NCBI GenBank assembly: GCA_033032865.1
Contig: JAWHQI010000001.1
Coordinates: 704,001-768,000, forward strand
Length of the DNA: 64,000 nucleotides
From: Dactylorhiza incarnata
Taxonomy: Eukaryota; Streptophyta; Magnoliopsida; Asparagales; Orchidaceae
Reading direction: 5' to 3'
Shown one piece after another: positions 42,671 through 55,375 of this stretch. The stretch's first letter is position 1. Each line of letters starts with the position of its first letter. The notes beneath the pieces are model-generated. The model saw nothing but the letters and a program-made list of their open reading frames with translations. It ran no database searches and had not been told where the DNA came from. Made by a program: the position numbers and the translations under genes.

Positions 42671-43824
42671 TGTTGAAATTTTGAAGTGAAGTGGAGGTGA
42701 CCGGGCGGTCTGTTTTTGGGTGACCGCCGAGACCGCACGGTCTGTGTTTGTGTTCTGGCGGTCTGCTGGTTCTGCCGGTCTGTTCTTGATAGCTGCGGTC
42801 TGTTCCCGAGTTGGTCTGTTGGTTGGTCTGTCTTCTTTGTTGGAAGACCGGGCGGTCTGTTCTTATGTGACCGCCTGTCTGGGCGGTTTGTGCTTGGCGA
42901 TCTAGCGACTTGTTCTAAGTCAGCCAGATGGTTCTTAGTTTGCTCCTGGTGATCTAAGGAAGGAGCGATCTTGTGCCCGCGCGGTTTGTGCGCGGTCTCG
43001 TGTTCGCACGACTTGTGCGCGATCTGCCTGCTGTTCTGCAGTCTTGGACGGAAGGTTGTCCAAGTGGTCTGATCGCGCGGTCTACCTTATGAGACCGCTG
43101 ACAATCTGACGGGTGGTGACTGTATCCCAGTTTGTGCGATGATGATATCCGTCTACCCGCCTATAAATAGGGGTGCATGACCCGTCATTTATAACGAGAA
43201 CTGTAAGAACTAAGCCTGGGTTAATTCGTGCGGTCTCAACTTTGAGGTCGGGCGGTCTCGGAAGCGAGTTGACTGTTTGTTGTGTTCGCAGGTTTGCGGT
43301 CAGCAGGTTGCGGTCTCCTTCCTTGGTAATTTCCCAGCGGCTTGGATATCAGGTCGGCAGCGGCTTGTCTGCGATCTGGCTCTTGTGCTGTTCGCAGCGA
43401 ACTCGGCAATCAGGCGACCTTCAGCGGTCAGGCGATCTGAGTTGCGGTCTGGCGACAGTTTCAGTTCTTTGTTCAGTTCAATAAGCTTCAGTTCGTGCGG
43501 TCTGAGGTGGCGGTCTTGCAGTGCAGCCGGTCTGTCTGGTTTTTGTTCACGCGATCTCAGGTCTAGCCGGACGATCTCTGAAGTCGAGCGGTCTGTGCGG
43601 TCTCTGCTTTGTCAAGCCACCAGTTTTGCTTTTTGGTGTTTTGTTCTTCTCTCCTTCGTGATTCTTATGAACCATGCCTCGCCATGTATGTCTCGCACTG
43701 TAAATGAAGTTTGTGATTCAATAAAGTTTCTTGTGTTGCTGTGTGGCATTGTGGTTGTTTGGCTATAACTCAGTTGATGCAACTCCTGCTTACTCCTAAA
43801 CGATTCAAATCAAAAAATTTCACA
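42671..43824 (+). repeat. 5' LTR of Copia-J
   Basis: TGTTGAAATTTTG...TTTCACA. TATAAATAGG at 43162-43171. Repeated GCGGTCTG with palindromes GACCGggCGGTC and AGACCGcaCGGTCT, on both sides of TATA and through U5. Followed by TGGTATCAAAGCG (43825-43837), the primer-binding site. Confidence 0.95.
42707..43170 (+). promoter_or_regulatory. Copia-J LTR promoter with GACCG..CGGTC repeats and TATA box
   Basis: More than twelve GCGGTCTG or inverted copies lie in U3 (GTGACCGGGCGGTCTG, GAGACCGCACGGTCTG, AAGACCGGGCGGTCTG and others). TATAAATAGG follows at 43162. The repeats continue in R/U5 (43230-43610). Confidence 0.7.
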
Positions 43825-43913
43825 TGGTATCAAAGCGAGGTTGTTGGAGTGGATAAGCAGTGATCAACTTGAGTTGCCATCGTCTTTGTGAATAAGAGAC
43901 CACATAGATTGCC

Positions 43914-46900
43914 ATGGAAGGTGGATACGCAAGAGGGCTTGGTATTGAACTCCTTACATCGACTAACTATGAGAAATGGAGGTCATGTATGGAGAGTTAC
44001 TTACTTGGCGAGGATCTATGGGAGATAGTTGGAGGAGAATACACACAAGAGGTGTTTCTAGCAGGAGATAATATGGCAGAGGTAAGACTTTGGAGGAGGA
44101 CTAATGCTAAGGCATAGTTCACACTCAAGAGGGCTATCTCACCAGAGCTGTTTGATCACATCATTGGATGTAAATCTGCTGCTGAGATCTGGACGTCTTT
44201 GGATGGGTTGTTCAATAAAAAGAATGTAGCTCGGCTACAGTTTTTGAGAATGAGTTGGTGAAAGCCTCTCAAGGTGATCTTTCTATTTCTACCTTCTTTC
44301 TCAAGATAAAGAACCTCACAGCAGAGATTTCTGCATTGGACCCTGATGAGCTCATATCGGAGGCAAAACTGAAAAGGCATATCATCAGTGGGTTGCGGAA
44401 GGAGTATCTTGCCTTTGTGACTTCAGTTCAGGGTTGGGCAAATCAACCATCTCTGTTGGAGCTGGAGAACTTACTTGCTTCACAAGAAAGTTTGGCAAGA
44501 CAGATGGCAGGGACTTCTATCTCTGGGGGAGATAGTGATGTGTTGTTCTCTGGGAAGAAGAAGAAGAAGTGGGAGAAGAAGAAGCCGGGTTATGATGAAC
44601 CCTCTACTTCAGGTCAGCAGGATAGGGGTTATGCTCCTAAGTCTGATGGGAAGAAGAAGGGAGATGGACCAAGGTGCTTCAGGTGCAATAAGACCGGCCA
44701 CTTCAAGAAGGATTGCCGGGTTAATCTTCAGTCGGGACATGCAGCGGAGAAGGAGAAGCCAAAGTATGAAGCTGGATGGGAAGGAGCCTTTGCGGCTAAT
44801 ATGACGGCTATGCCCGTTAAGGCCTTGGCTGCCATCAACTTCGAAGAGGATTGGATTGTTGATTCAGGGTGTGGACATCATCTCACCGGGGATGAATCAA
44901 AGTTTTCTTCTTTGGCGCCTTACTTAGGTAACGATGCTATCAAAACGGCTGATAATTCTGTTCATGCAGTAGAACAAGAAGGAGTTGTTTCTTTGAGCAG
45001 TGATAAGGGTCCACTCACCTTGAGGAGTGTTTATCACGTGCCAAGTATGAAGAAGAATCTCTTTTCTGTGACCAATGCGGTCGATGCCGGTTATCACATT
45101 CTGTTTGGCCCAACAGAAGTGAAGTTTCTTATAACTCAACCAGAGATAAAGGGAGATGTTATCCATGTTGGAAAGAGGGTGAAGGACTTGTTCGTGTTAT
45201 CGACAAGTACCTATGTTGATAAAATGAAGATCAATGATAGCGCGGCTATTTGGCATGAAAGGTTGGGGCATGTAGGCATGGACAAATTGAAGGCTATGGC
45301 GGTAAGGGGCCTTGTCAAGGGCTTGCCTAGCTTGTCCTCCTATGGAGACGGTCATGTTTGTGCGGGATGTCAGTTTGGTAAGTCTCATCGACTTCCATTT
45401 GATAAATCACAAACAAGATGCAAAGCGCCGTTGGAGTCCATTCACGGTGATTTGATGGGACCGACTGTCACCCCAAGCCTTGGAGGCAATATATATATAT
45501 GTTGGTGTTGATTGACGATTACACCAGATATGTCTGGGTGTATTTTCTGAAAGAGAAGTCAGAAGCCTTTGCGAAGTTTGTGGAGTTCAAGGAGCTGGTG
45601 GAAGGTCGGTTAGGCCTGCAGGTGAAAAAATTGAGAACTGATAATGGTGGGGAGTTCACCTCTGGTGAGTTCTCAAGTTTTTGCAGGAAACACGGCGTTC
45701 GGAGAGAGATCACTTGTGCCCATACTCCACAACAAAATGGCATTGCGGAGAGGAAGATCTGTCATCTGACGGAAACCTGCAAATGCTGGCTTCATGCCAA
45801 GAGTATCCCAAAGTCCTTCTGGGCGGAGGGAATGTCTTGTGCGGCTTACGTCATCAACAGGATGCCTCTAAGTCCTATCAACATGAAGACCCCTCACGAA
45901 CTGATGTTCAAGTAGAAGCCGAGTGTTGCACACTTTCGGGTGTTTGGGTCAACCTGTTATGTGCATATTCCTGATGCTCTTCGGACAAAGCTAGATGCGA
46001 AAGCAAGGAAGCTAGTCTTTGTTGGATATGATGAGCAGAAGAAGGGATGGAGATGCATGGATCCTGAGACTCGAAGATCCTTCGTATCTCGGGATGTGGT
46101 GTTCGATGAGGTGACTTCCTACAAGGGGAGTTCAAGAGTTGAACTTCCGGAGAACAGGATTGATAAAGAAGGGAAGTCTGCAGAAGATCTTCAAGTGGAG
46201 TTGCCTGTTTCACCAGGAGCTCCTGTTGTGTCGAGCTCTGAGATGGAGGCTTCAGGTTTTGGAAGCAGGGGTAGCGATGCTCCAAGTCATCTGGAAGAGG
46301 AGCTAGCACAGAAGAAGCAGCTGAGGAGGTGGCTAGTCAGGTGCAACCTCTTAGGAGGTCGAAGAGGACTATCAAGCCACCAGATCGATACACAGGAGAA
46401 AACATGGTGAGCTTCGTCTCTTGTTTCTTCGCTGGTCCCTTGGATGAGAGGGAGCCGTCGAGCTTTGAGAAAGCCAAAGGCGTGAAGCAGTGGGATATTG
46501 CTATGCAAGAGGAGATGGATGCTCTCAAGAAGAATGAGACTTGGTCTCTAGCGCCCAGGCCCAAGGGCATTACCCCTGTGACAAGCAAATGAGTTTATAA
46601 ACTCAAGAAGAAAGCTGACGGTACGATCGAGCGATACAAGACTCGCCTTGTAGCTCGCGGGTTCTCACAGCAGTATGGTGAAGATTATGATGAGACGTTT
46701 AGTCCAGTGGCAAAGATGATTTCGGTTCGATTTGTTATTGCTTTGGCGGCATCTTGTGGATGGGAGATTTGACAGCTCGATGTGAAGAATGCTTTCTTAC
46801 ATAGAGAGATTGACAAGGATATCTTCATGATCCAGCCGCCGGGTTTCATCTCGGAGGATCGTCCGGACTACGTCTGCAAACTGAAGAAGGCCTTATATGG

Positions 46901-47998
46901 TTTGAAGCAAGCGCCTCGGGCGTGGTATGGAAAGATCGCGAAGTATCTTCTATTCTACGGGTTCTTTGCTTCAGACTCTGATTCTAGCTTGTTTGTCAAG
47001 AAGGAGGGGCACTTCAGGTCATTGTTCTGCTGTATGTAGATGACATTATTGTCACCGGGAACTCGAAGGAGGTGGTATCAAGGCTGAGAGTTGAGCTTGC
47101 TATCAGGTTCGAGATGAAGGATATCGGGGAGCTTCACCATTTCCTTGGACTCGAGGTTCAGAGGCGGGAAAGCAGAGTGCTCGTTTTTCAGGAAGGATAT
47201 GCGGAGCGGATTGTTCAACGATTCGGCATGGAAGAAGGGAAGAGCAGCTCTATACCTCTGGAACAACATCATAAACTTCGGAAGGATGAGGGAAGAGTTC
47301 TATCTGATCCGTTGGTGTTCCGAGCTCTGGTTGGGAGCTTGATTTACTTGACCATCACGAGGCCTGATATTGCTTATGCAGTTGGCAAAGTGAGTCGATA
47401 CATGGCGGAGCCACGGAAGCCTCATCTTCTGGCGGCAAAAGGAATTCTGAAATATGTGAAGTCGACCTCTGATTTGGGTCTCCTATTTAGGAGAGGGTCA
47501 ATCTTGGAGTTGCATGGATACATGGATGCTGATTACGAGGGAGACGTGGATGATCGAAGATCAACGTCTAGTTTTGTCTTTATGACGGGCCCCACAGCTA
47601 TTTCATGGTGCAGTAAAAAGCAGGACTCGGTGTCCGTATATACCACAGAAGCGGAATACAAGGCTTCGGCCTTGGCAGCTCAGGAAGCCGTTTGGCTCAG
47701 GAGGTTGGTGGAGGACGTTCATGAGGAGGTTCGAGGTCCCACTATGCTACGCGGGGACAATGAGAGTGCTCTCAAGCTGGTTAATAATCCAGTCTGTCAT
47801 GCGAGGACCAAACATATTGAGATTGAGCACCATTTCATTCGTGAAAAGGTGTTGGGAGGATCTCTTATGGTCGAGCATGTTCGGAGTGCGGACAGTGTCG
47901 CAGACATCTTCACAAAGCCGCTGGCGAAGGGACCGTTTACACGGTTGCGGAGTTTACTCGGGCTAGTCTCCACTTCCCACTTCAAGGGGGAGTGTTGA
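43914..47998 (+). pseudogene. gag-pol: Copia-J gag-pol, multiply broken
   Basis: Capsid region from 43914 (TSTNYEKWRSCMESYL), knuckle CFRCNKTGHFKKDC (about 44672-44713), protease WIVDSGCGHHLTG, integrase WHERLGHV and D,D,E motifs (HGDLMGP, RTDNGGEF, GIAERKI), RT with YVDDIIVTGN (about 47034-47060), RNase H with TTEAEYKAS and ADIFTKPLA, stop at 47996-47998. Breaks: TAG at 44115; one-base loss near 44243; shift in an (AT)n run at about 45490-45500; TAG at 45913; shift near 46320; TGA at 46590 and 46770 (both at Trp positions); shift near 47020. The final RNase H residues overlap the LTR start. Confidence 0.93.
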
Positions 47999-49146
47999 AA
48001 TTTTGAAGTGAAGTGGAGGTGACCGGGCGGTCTGTTTTTGGGTGACCGCTGAGACCGCGCGGTCCGTGTTTGTGTTCTGGCGGTCTGCTGGTTCTGCCGG
48101 TCTGTTCTTGATAGCTGCGGTCTGTTCCTGAGTTGGTCTGCTGGTTGGCCTGTGTTCTTTGTTGGAAGACCGGACGGTCTGTTCTTATGTGACCGACTGT
48201 CCCGGCATTTTGTGCTTGGCGATCTGGCAACTTGTTCTAAGTCGGCCAGATGGTTCTTAGTTTGCTCCTGGTGATCTAAGGAAGGAGCTATCTTGTGTCC
48301 GCGCGGTTTGTGCGCGGTCTCGTGTTCGCGCGACTTGTGCGCGATCTACCTGCTGTTCTGCAGTCTTGGACGGAAGGTTGTCCAAGTGGTCTGATCGCGC
48401 GGTCTGCCTTATGAGACCGCTGACGATCTGACGGGTGGTGATTGTATCCCGGTTTGTGCGGTGACGACATCCGTCTACCCGCCTATAAATAGGGGTGCAT
48501 GGCCCGTCATTTATAACGAGAACTGTAAGAACTAAGTCTGGGTTAATTCGTGCGGTCTTAACTTTGAGGTCGTGCGATCTCGAAAGCGAGTTGACTGTTT
48601 ATTGTGTTCGCAGGTTTGCGGTCAGCAGGTTGCGGTCTCCTTCCTTGGTAATTTCCCAGCGGCTTGGATATCAGGTCGGCAGCGGCTTGTCTGCGATCTG
48701 GCTCTTGTGCTGTTCGCAGCGAACTCGGCGATCAGGCGACCTTCAGCGGTCAGGCGATTTGAGTTGCGGTTTGGCGACAGTTTCAGTTCTTTGTTCAGTT
48801 CAATAAGCTTCAGTTCGTGCGGTCTGAGGTGGCGGTCTTGCAGTGCAGGCGGTCTGTCTGGTTTCTGTTCGCGCGATCTCAAGTCTAGCAGGGAGATCTC
48901 TGAAGTCGAGCGGTCTGTGCGGTCTCTGCTTTGTCAAGCCGCCATTTTTGCTTTTTGGTGTTTTGTTCTTCTCTCCTTCGTGATTCTTATGAATCATGTC
49001 TCGCCATGTATGTCTCGCACTGTAAATGAAGTTTATGATTCAATAAAGTTTCTTGTGTTGCTGTGTGGCATTGTGGTTGTTTGGCTATAACTCAATTGAT
49101 GCAACTCCTGCTTACTCCTAAACGATTCAAATCAAAAATTTTAACA
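47993..49146 (+). repeat. 3' LTR of Copia-J
   Basis: 1154 bp, preceded by the polypurine tract TTCAAGGGGGAG (47981-47992). Same GCGGTCTG palindromes; TATA at about 48484. Ends TTTTAACA, then GAGTG. Confidence 0.95.
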
Positions 49147-49151
49147 GAGTG

Positions 49152-49223
49152 GGGAGGAAGAAGGAGATACCGGAGGAAAGTGAAGAGGTCGAGGTCGCGT
49201 GGGCTATCAGGTGCTTCCGCCAT
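49152..49223 (-). pseudogene. Start of a host ORF (first exon) split by Copia-J
   Basis: ATG at 49223-49221 in a good plant start context (CTGGATGGCG), then 24 codons beginning MAEAPDSPRDLDLFTF, running into the target site of Copia-J. When the element and one target copy are left out, the frame continues at 42665. GC content and codon use look like a normal plant exon. I do not recognise the family. The insertion separates the start codon from the rest of the gene by 6.5 kb, so the gene is probably dead at this locus unless the element is bypassed. Confidence 0.45.
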
Positions 49224-50039
49224 CCAGAGTGAAATCACCGAAAATCGTGGGGGGAGGGATAAGTATTCAGAGGAAGGTTTTTTAGGTTAAGGAGAAATCC
49301 GTCGAATTTGATATGAAAGCCAATTCCACTCCAATAACTGTGCCGAACGCCACAATATCATTTATGAATTCCCAATGTAAATTCCAGAAAGCCAATAACC
49401 TTGCACATAATGGATTCTTAGTAAATCGGATTTAGGTTGATCGGATACAAGCGCATATCGGGCCATTTAAGCCTTGTTTATGATCCGCCGCGTGCCGCCC
49501 TAGGCACATTGCCCTTATCCAAAGCCGATACTTTCTTCTCCCTCACCGAACTTCTCTAGTGTAAGGTTCGAAATTGCCGATAATCATTATGTTATTCAGG
49601 CCTCCGCTCATTTTCTCAAGTTCCTGGTGGTTGCTCACGTTTCGAGATCGGCCGGTGTGTAACATTCATATTCTAATTAAAAGAATAATTTCATTTCAGG
49701 ATCCAAGCGCAAATAATTTTTCTGTGAAATTCCTCCTGACCACGGTAATTATTTTCATGTTATGTTTCCCTGCAAAAATAAAAAAAGAATTGTAAAAGTG
49801 AAGCATATTAGTTTAGAAGTTTTTTAATTGTTAGTGACATAATTGATAATTAAAGAAAATCGGGAGAAAGAAATTAATCACCCTCTTCATTCGGATCCGG
49901 ATTCTTTCTATTTGGGTGAAATAAATAGTATTCATTTCGCGGTATGGATACAATTTCACTTGATCTAAAGGTGAAAATTTTTTTGATTAAAAAAATATAA
50001 AACGATGAAATTAGTGAACCGTGGACCGTAGAATTTCAC
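49224..50039. other. Intergenic or promoter region, no gene seen
   Basis: Upstream of the minus-strand ATG at 49223. It contains CCCTAGGCACATTGCCC (about 49498-49514), a polypyrimidine stretch near 49540 and otherwise AT-rich DNA. It could be a shared promoter for divergent host genes (inference). Confidence 0.4.
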
Positions 50040-50560
50040 TCCCCCATGATCTCAAACCGAGAAGCCCTATTTCCCTCTCCCGTAAGCGCTCGGCAGAAAC
50101 AAAACTGCCGCACACCTAACCTCTCGCAGACGCCACCGACCCCTCGACTGGAGTCGTCGACCCTTCCTCGCCCGCGAGAAGCCTCCCTCGACCTCCCCTT
50201 TCAGTGAGAAGGCTCGACAACAATTCTCTACGGTTGTTCGACGCCATCTTCTCCTCCGATCGAGTAGCAACGGGGTTTCCCTTGTTGAAAGCTGCATCAA
50301 CAAGCCATTGAGGCTTATTTTTACCGTGCACTAGTCAGTCTGCTGAACCCCTCTAGTCAGAAGTCGACTGCTCTCCTGCAGGTTTTGATTCCGGTCGATC
50401 CCTCCTTGTAGGTTATTGAATCCTCCCATCCCCCAAATTTCAGACATTTTAGACAGTGATTTTCCTATTCCAGGAATTTCAGAAGCCCTCAACGGAACTC
50501 CACAGTAGAGATTTGTGGTTGATCGACCATTTCTTTCGGTTTTACACAGGTATCGTGCTT
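50040..50560 (+). other. GC-richer leader-like segment, possible non-coding exon
   Basis: Pyrimidine-rich 5'-UTR-like text (GAAGCCCTATTTCCC near 50060, then CGCCACCGACCCCTCG) interrupts AT-rich DNA. Donor-like CAG|GTTTTG (about 50381) and CACAG|GTATCG (about 50551) occur. No long plus-strand ORF. It could be the first non-coding exon of a host gene. Confidence 0.3.
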
Positions 50561-53146
50561 CCCCTTTTCATTTTCAGTCAACACTCGTATAACCTCTCAC
50601 TCAGAACTTCCAAATAAGCTTTATGAAATTTAATTAGGGTTTGTCTTCGCACACCCGAGGTTAGATCAATAACTTCAAGTTTAGGCGAGGGTATTTCTAT
50701 TTCAGAAATAGCAAACCTCCACTGGTTGAAAAGTGGTAAACTTTCCCTTCCCCTCTTAATGAATTAGTGTTTCTATAATTTTAGGAAGAATAAGTGTATG
50801 ATTTATTTATCCATTTTAGGGCTCTTGAGGATATTTGAGGAAGTGAGCCTCGTTGACAATCGTAGAACAAATTTGTGCGTTCAGAATATTTCTTCTAAGG
50901 AAACATATCGTCGCGCCGCTTCTACTAGATCCGCAATACTGAAGTCTGAAATTTGTTTCGTTTTGGTTAGACATATGTCACATATCACGTAGTTCAATTT
51001 ATGTATTATACATTATTATGTTGGGATATGGCGAGAAATTGAAATTATACGTATCATACTTTTATGTATAAATAAGAAACTATGAATTAGAACTTAAGCA
51101 CTACGTCACCATAATGTGAACAATGTTTAGATTCAAGAAAAGTCTTCATGAAATTTATCTTGTACATATTAGTATGGTTATGGAGGAACATGATATGAAC
51201 ACATTATTTAAGATATCATATACGATGTAGAGACTGATTTTAATTGTCTTATCACGACAATACGAACAATGTATGCATAAGTATAAGACGTCCACCAGAT
51301 CACCTATTCGATTTTATACTTTCCCTTATGTACGAATACAAATAAATATGAACTTATAAAATTAAGTAACGCGTAAATAGAAATAAATAAAAGTGTATAA
51401 TTTCAGTTATGCAATCAACCTTGGTACGAAAAAAATAAAATAAATTAAAAATAAATTAAAAATAAATGTGAATATATGAAAATCATACATTTAGAAAGGT
51501 GAAATTTGTAAATATTGAATTAGTCATACATTTACAGAGAATATGGGTCAATAAGTTCGCGCATACTTTTAGTGGGCTCTGTGTTTCATCAGTAAAGTAT
51601 TTTTTCAAAATTTTATTTCCAACCCATAACTTCCGCTGTAAGATTTAGTTATTTTTGTTATGATGCTAATTTTAAATACTGTTGCTTAATTTGCTTCACA
51701 TCATAAGTTTCGGCCAAGCTTATGAATTGATGCTAAACTAGGTAGGAGTGTTACACGGTGTTTCTTCACTTCTCGAGATCGGCCGAATTCGCCTATAATC
51801 ACTCTATTTGTGTTTGGAAGCAGTGAGTCATCGGTAATCTCACACCTCATAGCTCGCCTGTGCTTCTTTGTTTTTTTTTCTGGTGCTTACGTGTTTGCGC
51901 CCGAAATCTGCTAGGGAACGATTAAGGTAACAGTGACGCTACCTCACTAGGCATTCAATACTCATCTTGGAAGGACTAAGAGACACAAAGAGGAACCTCC
52001 ACAGGTACCATACCTCTAAGTTTTGATTCATCTCTTTTTTTCCTACACATTTATGTGAATTTTAATATTTTTTAAAAGTTTTTTTTGATCTTCTTGATAC
52101 ATGCATTTTAGAATGTGCTGACTGCTGAGATTTTTAATTAAATCTGCTTTAGTTCTTATCTCAATGTTGAGATGTGGTTCTATTTGGACCTCCACTTGAA
52201 GACATCTGTGGGAGTATTCACCATATGCATATACTCATGGACAATTTCCTTGTTGAATAGAAGGTGAACATGAAAACTGAATAAAATGGAGCAAAATTGA
52301 TTCCATGTTGATTTTTTGCCACCTAATGGAACAAATGACTTGGAATAAAAGGGTAGAAGACATAGAAAAATGAAATGAATTTCAAATTTTAAACAGGAGA
52401 AATGATAATTAGAAAACAATTGGAATTGAATATACTGGAATATCAGGTTTCGATGTTCTCATAGTCTTCATCGATAGCATTTAATTTCATTTGCAAGATG
52501 CATGATTCAATAAATTTTTTGAACTAATCTTTTCAATCCAATGGTATATAGCAATTTTAACAAAAGCAAAACCCAACCCTTGATATCCAGTTCTTTGCTC
52601 GTCATTGATATCGGGAGGACATACGGCATTTGACATGTAAAGTTACTGTTATACATGAAAAGTGCTATGAAAGATCCTAGCCCTTGTCATTCTCATCTTT
52701 GATGCCGTCATTTCAATACCTTCTTTAGTAAAATGTTTTTGGAAATTTGGTTCAGAGTTTAGCTTTATACTATTAGAATAGAAAACTTAGCGTTAACATT
52801 TTATAACTAATTGTCTATCTTCATTTTAGGAGAAAGATATACGAATGAAATAAAAATATGATGCAAATCTGAAATGAACATATTCCTCAATTCCCGACCA
52901 TTTCTAACTACATGCTTCCTAAAGATGGGAAAAATACTCAATTCATAACATAAAGTCAATAGATGAATAACATGATTCCTATAATGTAGTCTTATGACAT
53001 TAATTGTAGCATCAATATCAAGTATCTTATATTAAACTTCTTGAAGCTTTCATTGAGAAAGTAAGGAGAAATAACTGGAGAGGTGGTTTTTGATTGGTAG
53101 GAAGAACAAAGCAAACATGGAGAAACATCTGGATGTGTGGTCACAC
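50561..53146. other. AT-rich unique DNA, nothing recognised
   Basis: I see no convincing exon, RNA gene or element end. Short open frames (for example 50798-50992) lack any family signature. It reads like plant intron or intergenic DNA. Confidence 0.5.
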
Positions 53147-53520
53147 GACACAACAACACTCAAGCCTTTATCCCACCATAGTGTGGACACACGAGACTAG
53201 ATAAAATTAGGAATGAATGTATCAGGGATAAGACAGGAGTGGAATCAATTGCAGAGAAGATGCAAGAAGCTCGACTAAGATGGTTTGGGCACGTACAAAG
53301 GAGACCGTTAGAGGCGTTGGGCGTTGTGAGAGTTTAGTCACTAGGCATGTTAAACGGGGGAGGGGTAGGCCAATAAAGACCTGGAATGAAACTATAAGGA
53401 AAGACATGTACTTATGCATTAGTGAGATTATGACTAAAGATAGGGCACAATGGCGACAAAGGATCCATATAGCCGACCCCACTATAGTGGGATAAAGGCT
53501 TGAATGTTGTTGTTGTTGTA
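53147..53520 (+). mobile_element. LINE 3'-end remnant with inverted tail copy
   Basis: Plus-strand text from about 53210 reads [16 protein letters not shown], then in shifted frames GRGRPIKTWNETIRKDM and WDKGLNV, the conserved C-terminal end of plant L1-type LINE RT proteins. It ends in GTTGTTGTTGTTG (about 53500-53516), a LINE-like tail. At 53147-53179 the start of the segment is an inverted copy of that 3' end (CAACAACACTCAAGCCTTTATCCCAC). 5'-truncated and frameshifted, no activity. Confidence 0.75.
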
Positions 53521-53668
53521 CTGTTTTAGACCAAACACCCAGCAGTCATAAAGGTGTGGTCAATCATTATCAACCGCGAATGTAGATAAATCGCCAATCG
53601 CCATCACTGCATTTACTATCATAGTTTCATACCGTTATTTTTCAAATGCTACAATTATCTCAAACAAA

Positions 53669-53802
53669 GTCTAACTCTACAAAGAGTTATCATTCTATCA
53701 ACTCTACGGAGAGTTATCATTCTATCAACTCTACAGAGAGTTATCATTCTATCAACTCTACAGTGAGTTATCATTCTATAAATCTACGAAGAGTTATCAT
53801 TT
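53669..53802 (+). repeat. 27-bp tandem repeat, about five copies
   Basis: Unit CAACTCTACAGAGAGTTATCATTCTAT with few changes per copy; each unit carries the short inverted pair AACTCT..AGAGTT. The last copies are degenerate. Confidence 0.85.
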
Positions 53803-54379
53803 GATAGAAAGGGAAAGGGAAGTAAGACAAGTGTTAGGCTCTCAGGTGAGTGGGAAGCAGATCATGGATATATAAGGTGAGTGATTAATAAGAAAATAAA
53901 ATAATAAACCATTTCATCTATTATATGGATTATTGTATTGCTTTATATTTTAGCGCTGGTTGCATAATTTTTACTTTAATTTTAGCTTATTTCAAGCGTT
54001 TTTGCCTAGTTGTTGTTTTCTTTTGCTATTTCCTTGTCACAAAAGAATGCTATGTAGGTGAACTAAGTGGGAATTTATAACTTCACTACCTTTCTATCTT
54101 TATTGTTTGTCTAAGCTTTATGTAACCAATACAAGCATGTCCTTTCCTCTGCATTTTTTTGGCATTTGGATGAATTATTTTAATAGCAATTTGTTATTTT
54201 ACTAATCCCCCATTGTTTCCCCGTTTCTTCTTATTAGCGTTTTGAGTAAACTGTTTCAATTTCTCTTCACATTTTATGAATTTCAGCTGATTCTTTCTTT
54301 TTAATGTGGTTTGGTAAACATCTTGACGGGGAATCGGAACCGTTCATTTTATGCGGATCGACCATCGTAGTAGTTTTTG
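53803..54379. other. AT-rich unique DNA, nothing recognised
   Basis: No ORF, element end or RNA gene seen. Confidence 0.5.
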
Positions 54380-55375
54380 TTCTTGTCATTTTTTATTTCG
54401 AGTTGTAATTTTATGTGTTTTTGAGTCGGGATATTCGACCAGTCATAGCCGTCCGTTGCTCCCTAGGAATCTATAAATAGAAGGTGAGTGCTCTCATTTT
54501 AGGCATTGAAGAATGGAGGATTGAAGCCCATTCTTTTGTCATTCGGTGCCGAAGCCGTTAATCCGGGTGCGAAGCCTTGGATCGCCTTCCCCTTGCCGCC
54601 CACCCCCATTCCTCCCCTTGGCCGGCCAGCCCTTCCTCCTCCCCTCCCCCACAAAACAACCCCACAAAAACAGCCCATTTCCCCCTTTTTCCCCCTCCGG
54701 CGATCACCGGAGAATGTCTCCGGCCACCCCCGGTGATCCACCACCACTTCCCCTCCAATTCCCTTCATTTTGCATTTTCCGGCGATCACTGAAAAATACC
54801 ACCGGCAGCCACTACTACCACCGGCAGCCACCTCCGGCCCCCCACCAGCCTGCAACCGCCTCCACCACTCCATAACCACCTCCCAACTCCCTCTACTACC
54901 CCACTACTTCCACTTCCTCCTCCCAATTAAACCCTGCCCAACTCCCCGCCTCTCCCCCTCTCGTGGAGCCGCTGCCAAGTTGTCCCTAATCTTCCCCCAC
55001 CCAAACACACACATCCAGCCCCCTAACGTCTTCTTGTTGCTGCCCAGATCCATCAGAAATCTGGACTGGCAATCCAGCCTCCTAACTTCATCTTGTTGCT
55101 ATCCAGGTCCATCAAAATCTGGACTGCTGTTCCAGCCTCCCACCTTCTTCCCTTGCTGTCCAGAACGGTGCAACCAGCCCTGAAATTAATTCCTGGACTC
55201 TGGCCAAGCCTCCCACGCCTCCCATACAGCTACCCCTAAGCCCGGGGCTGCTGCCCAGACTACCAGATCAGCAGTTCTGAGTTGTGTATTGCTGAAATCT
55301 GCCCCGAATAGCCCTCCTAAAGCCCCTCCAGCCCTCCCCTCATTATAGACGCGGTATTCAAGGTTTGTGTTGTTA
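54380..55375 (+). other. TATA box followed by GC- and pyrimidine-rich leader (possible host first exon or LTR remnant)
   Basis: CTATAAATAGAAGG at 54471-54484 is followed by about 850 bp of C-rich text (CACCGGAGAATGTCTCCGGCC near 54707). A direct repeat of about 65 bp (from about 55015 and 55078) contains CCAGATCCATCAGAAATCTGGACTG. The Pro-rich open frames here are low-complexity and overlap on both strands, so I do not call them genes. A donor-like TTCAAG|GTTTGTG at about 55361 could start the intron ending at 63398 before EBP2; alternatively this is an old gypsy LTR. Confidence 0.35.

Larger units (their letters stand above)
42671..49146 (+). mobile_element. Copia-J: decayed Ty1/copia element
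   Basis: 6476 bp with two 1154-bp LTRs (42671-43824 and 47993-49146) and target duplication GAGTG (42666-42670, 49147-49151). One gag-pol gene with many breaks. It inserted into a short minus-strand open frame that looks like a host exon. LTRs differ by scattered substitutions throughout, so it is clearly older than Copia-D. Confidence 0.95.

Noticed and set aside
43173..43768. ORFs of 103 and 163 codons in the Copia-J 5' LTR (and the copies at 48495-49090)
   Set aside because: They arise from GCGGTCTG-type repeats in the LTR and have no homology signal; the two copies exist only because LTRs are duplicated.
54506..55183. Proline-rich ORFs (54546-54875, 54770-55183) as genes
   Set aside because: Low-complexity C-rich DNA is open on both strands; there is no domain and no splice-consistent gene model.
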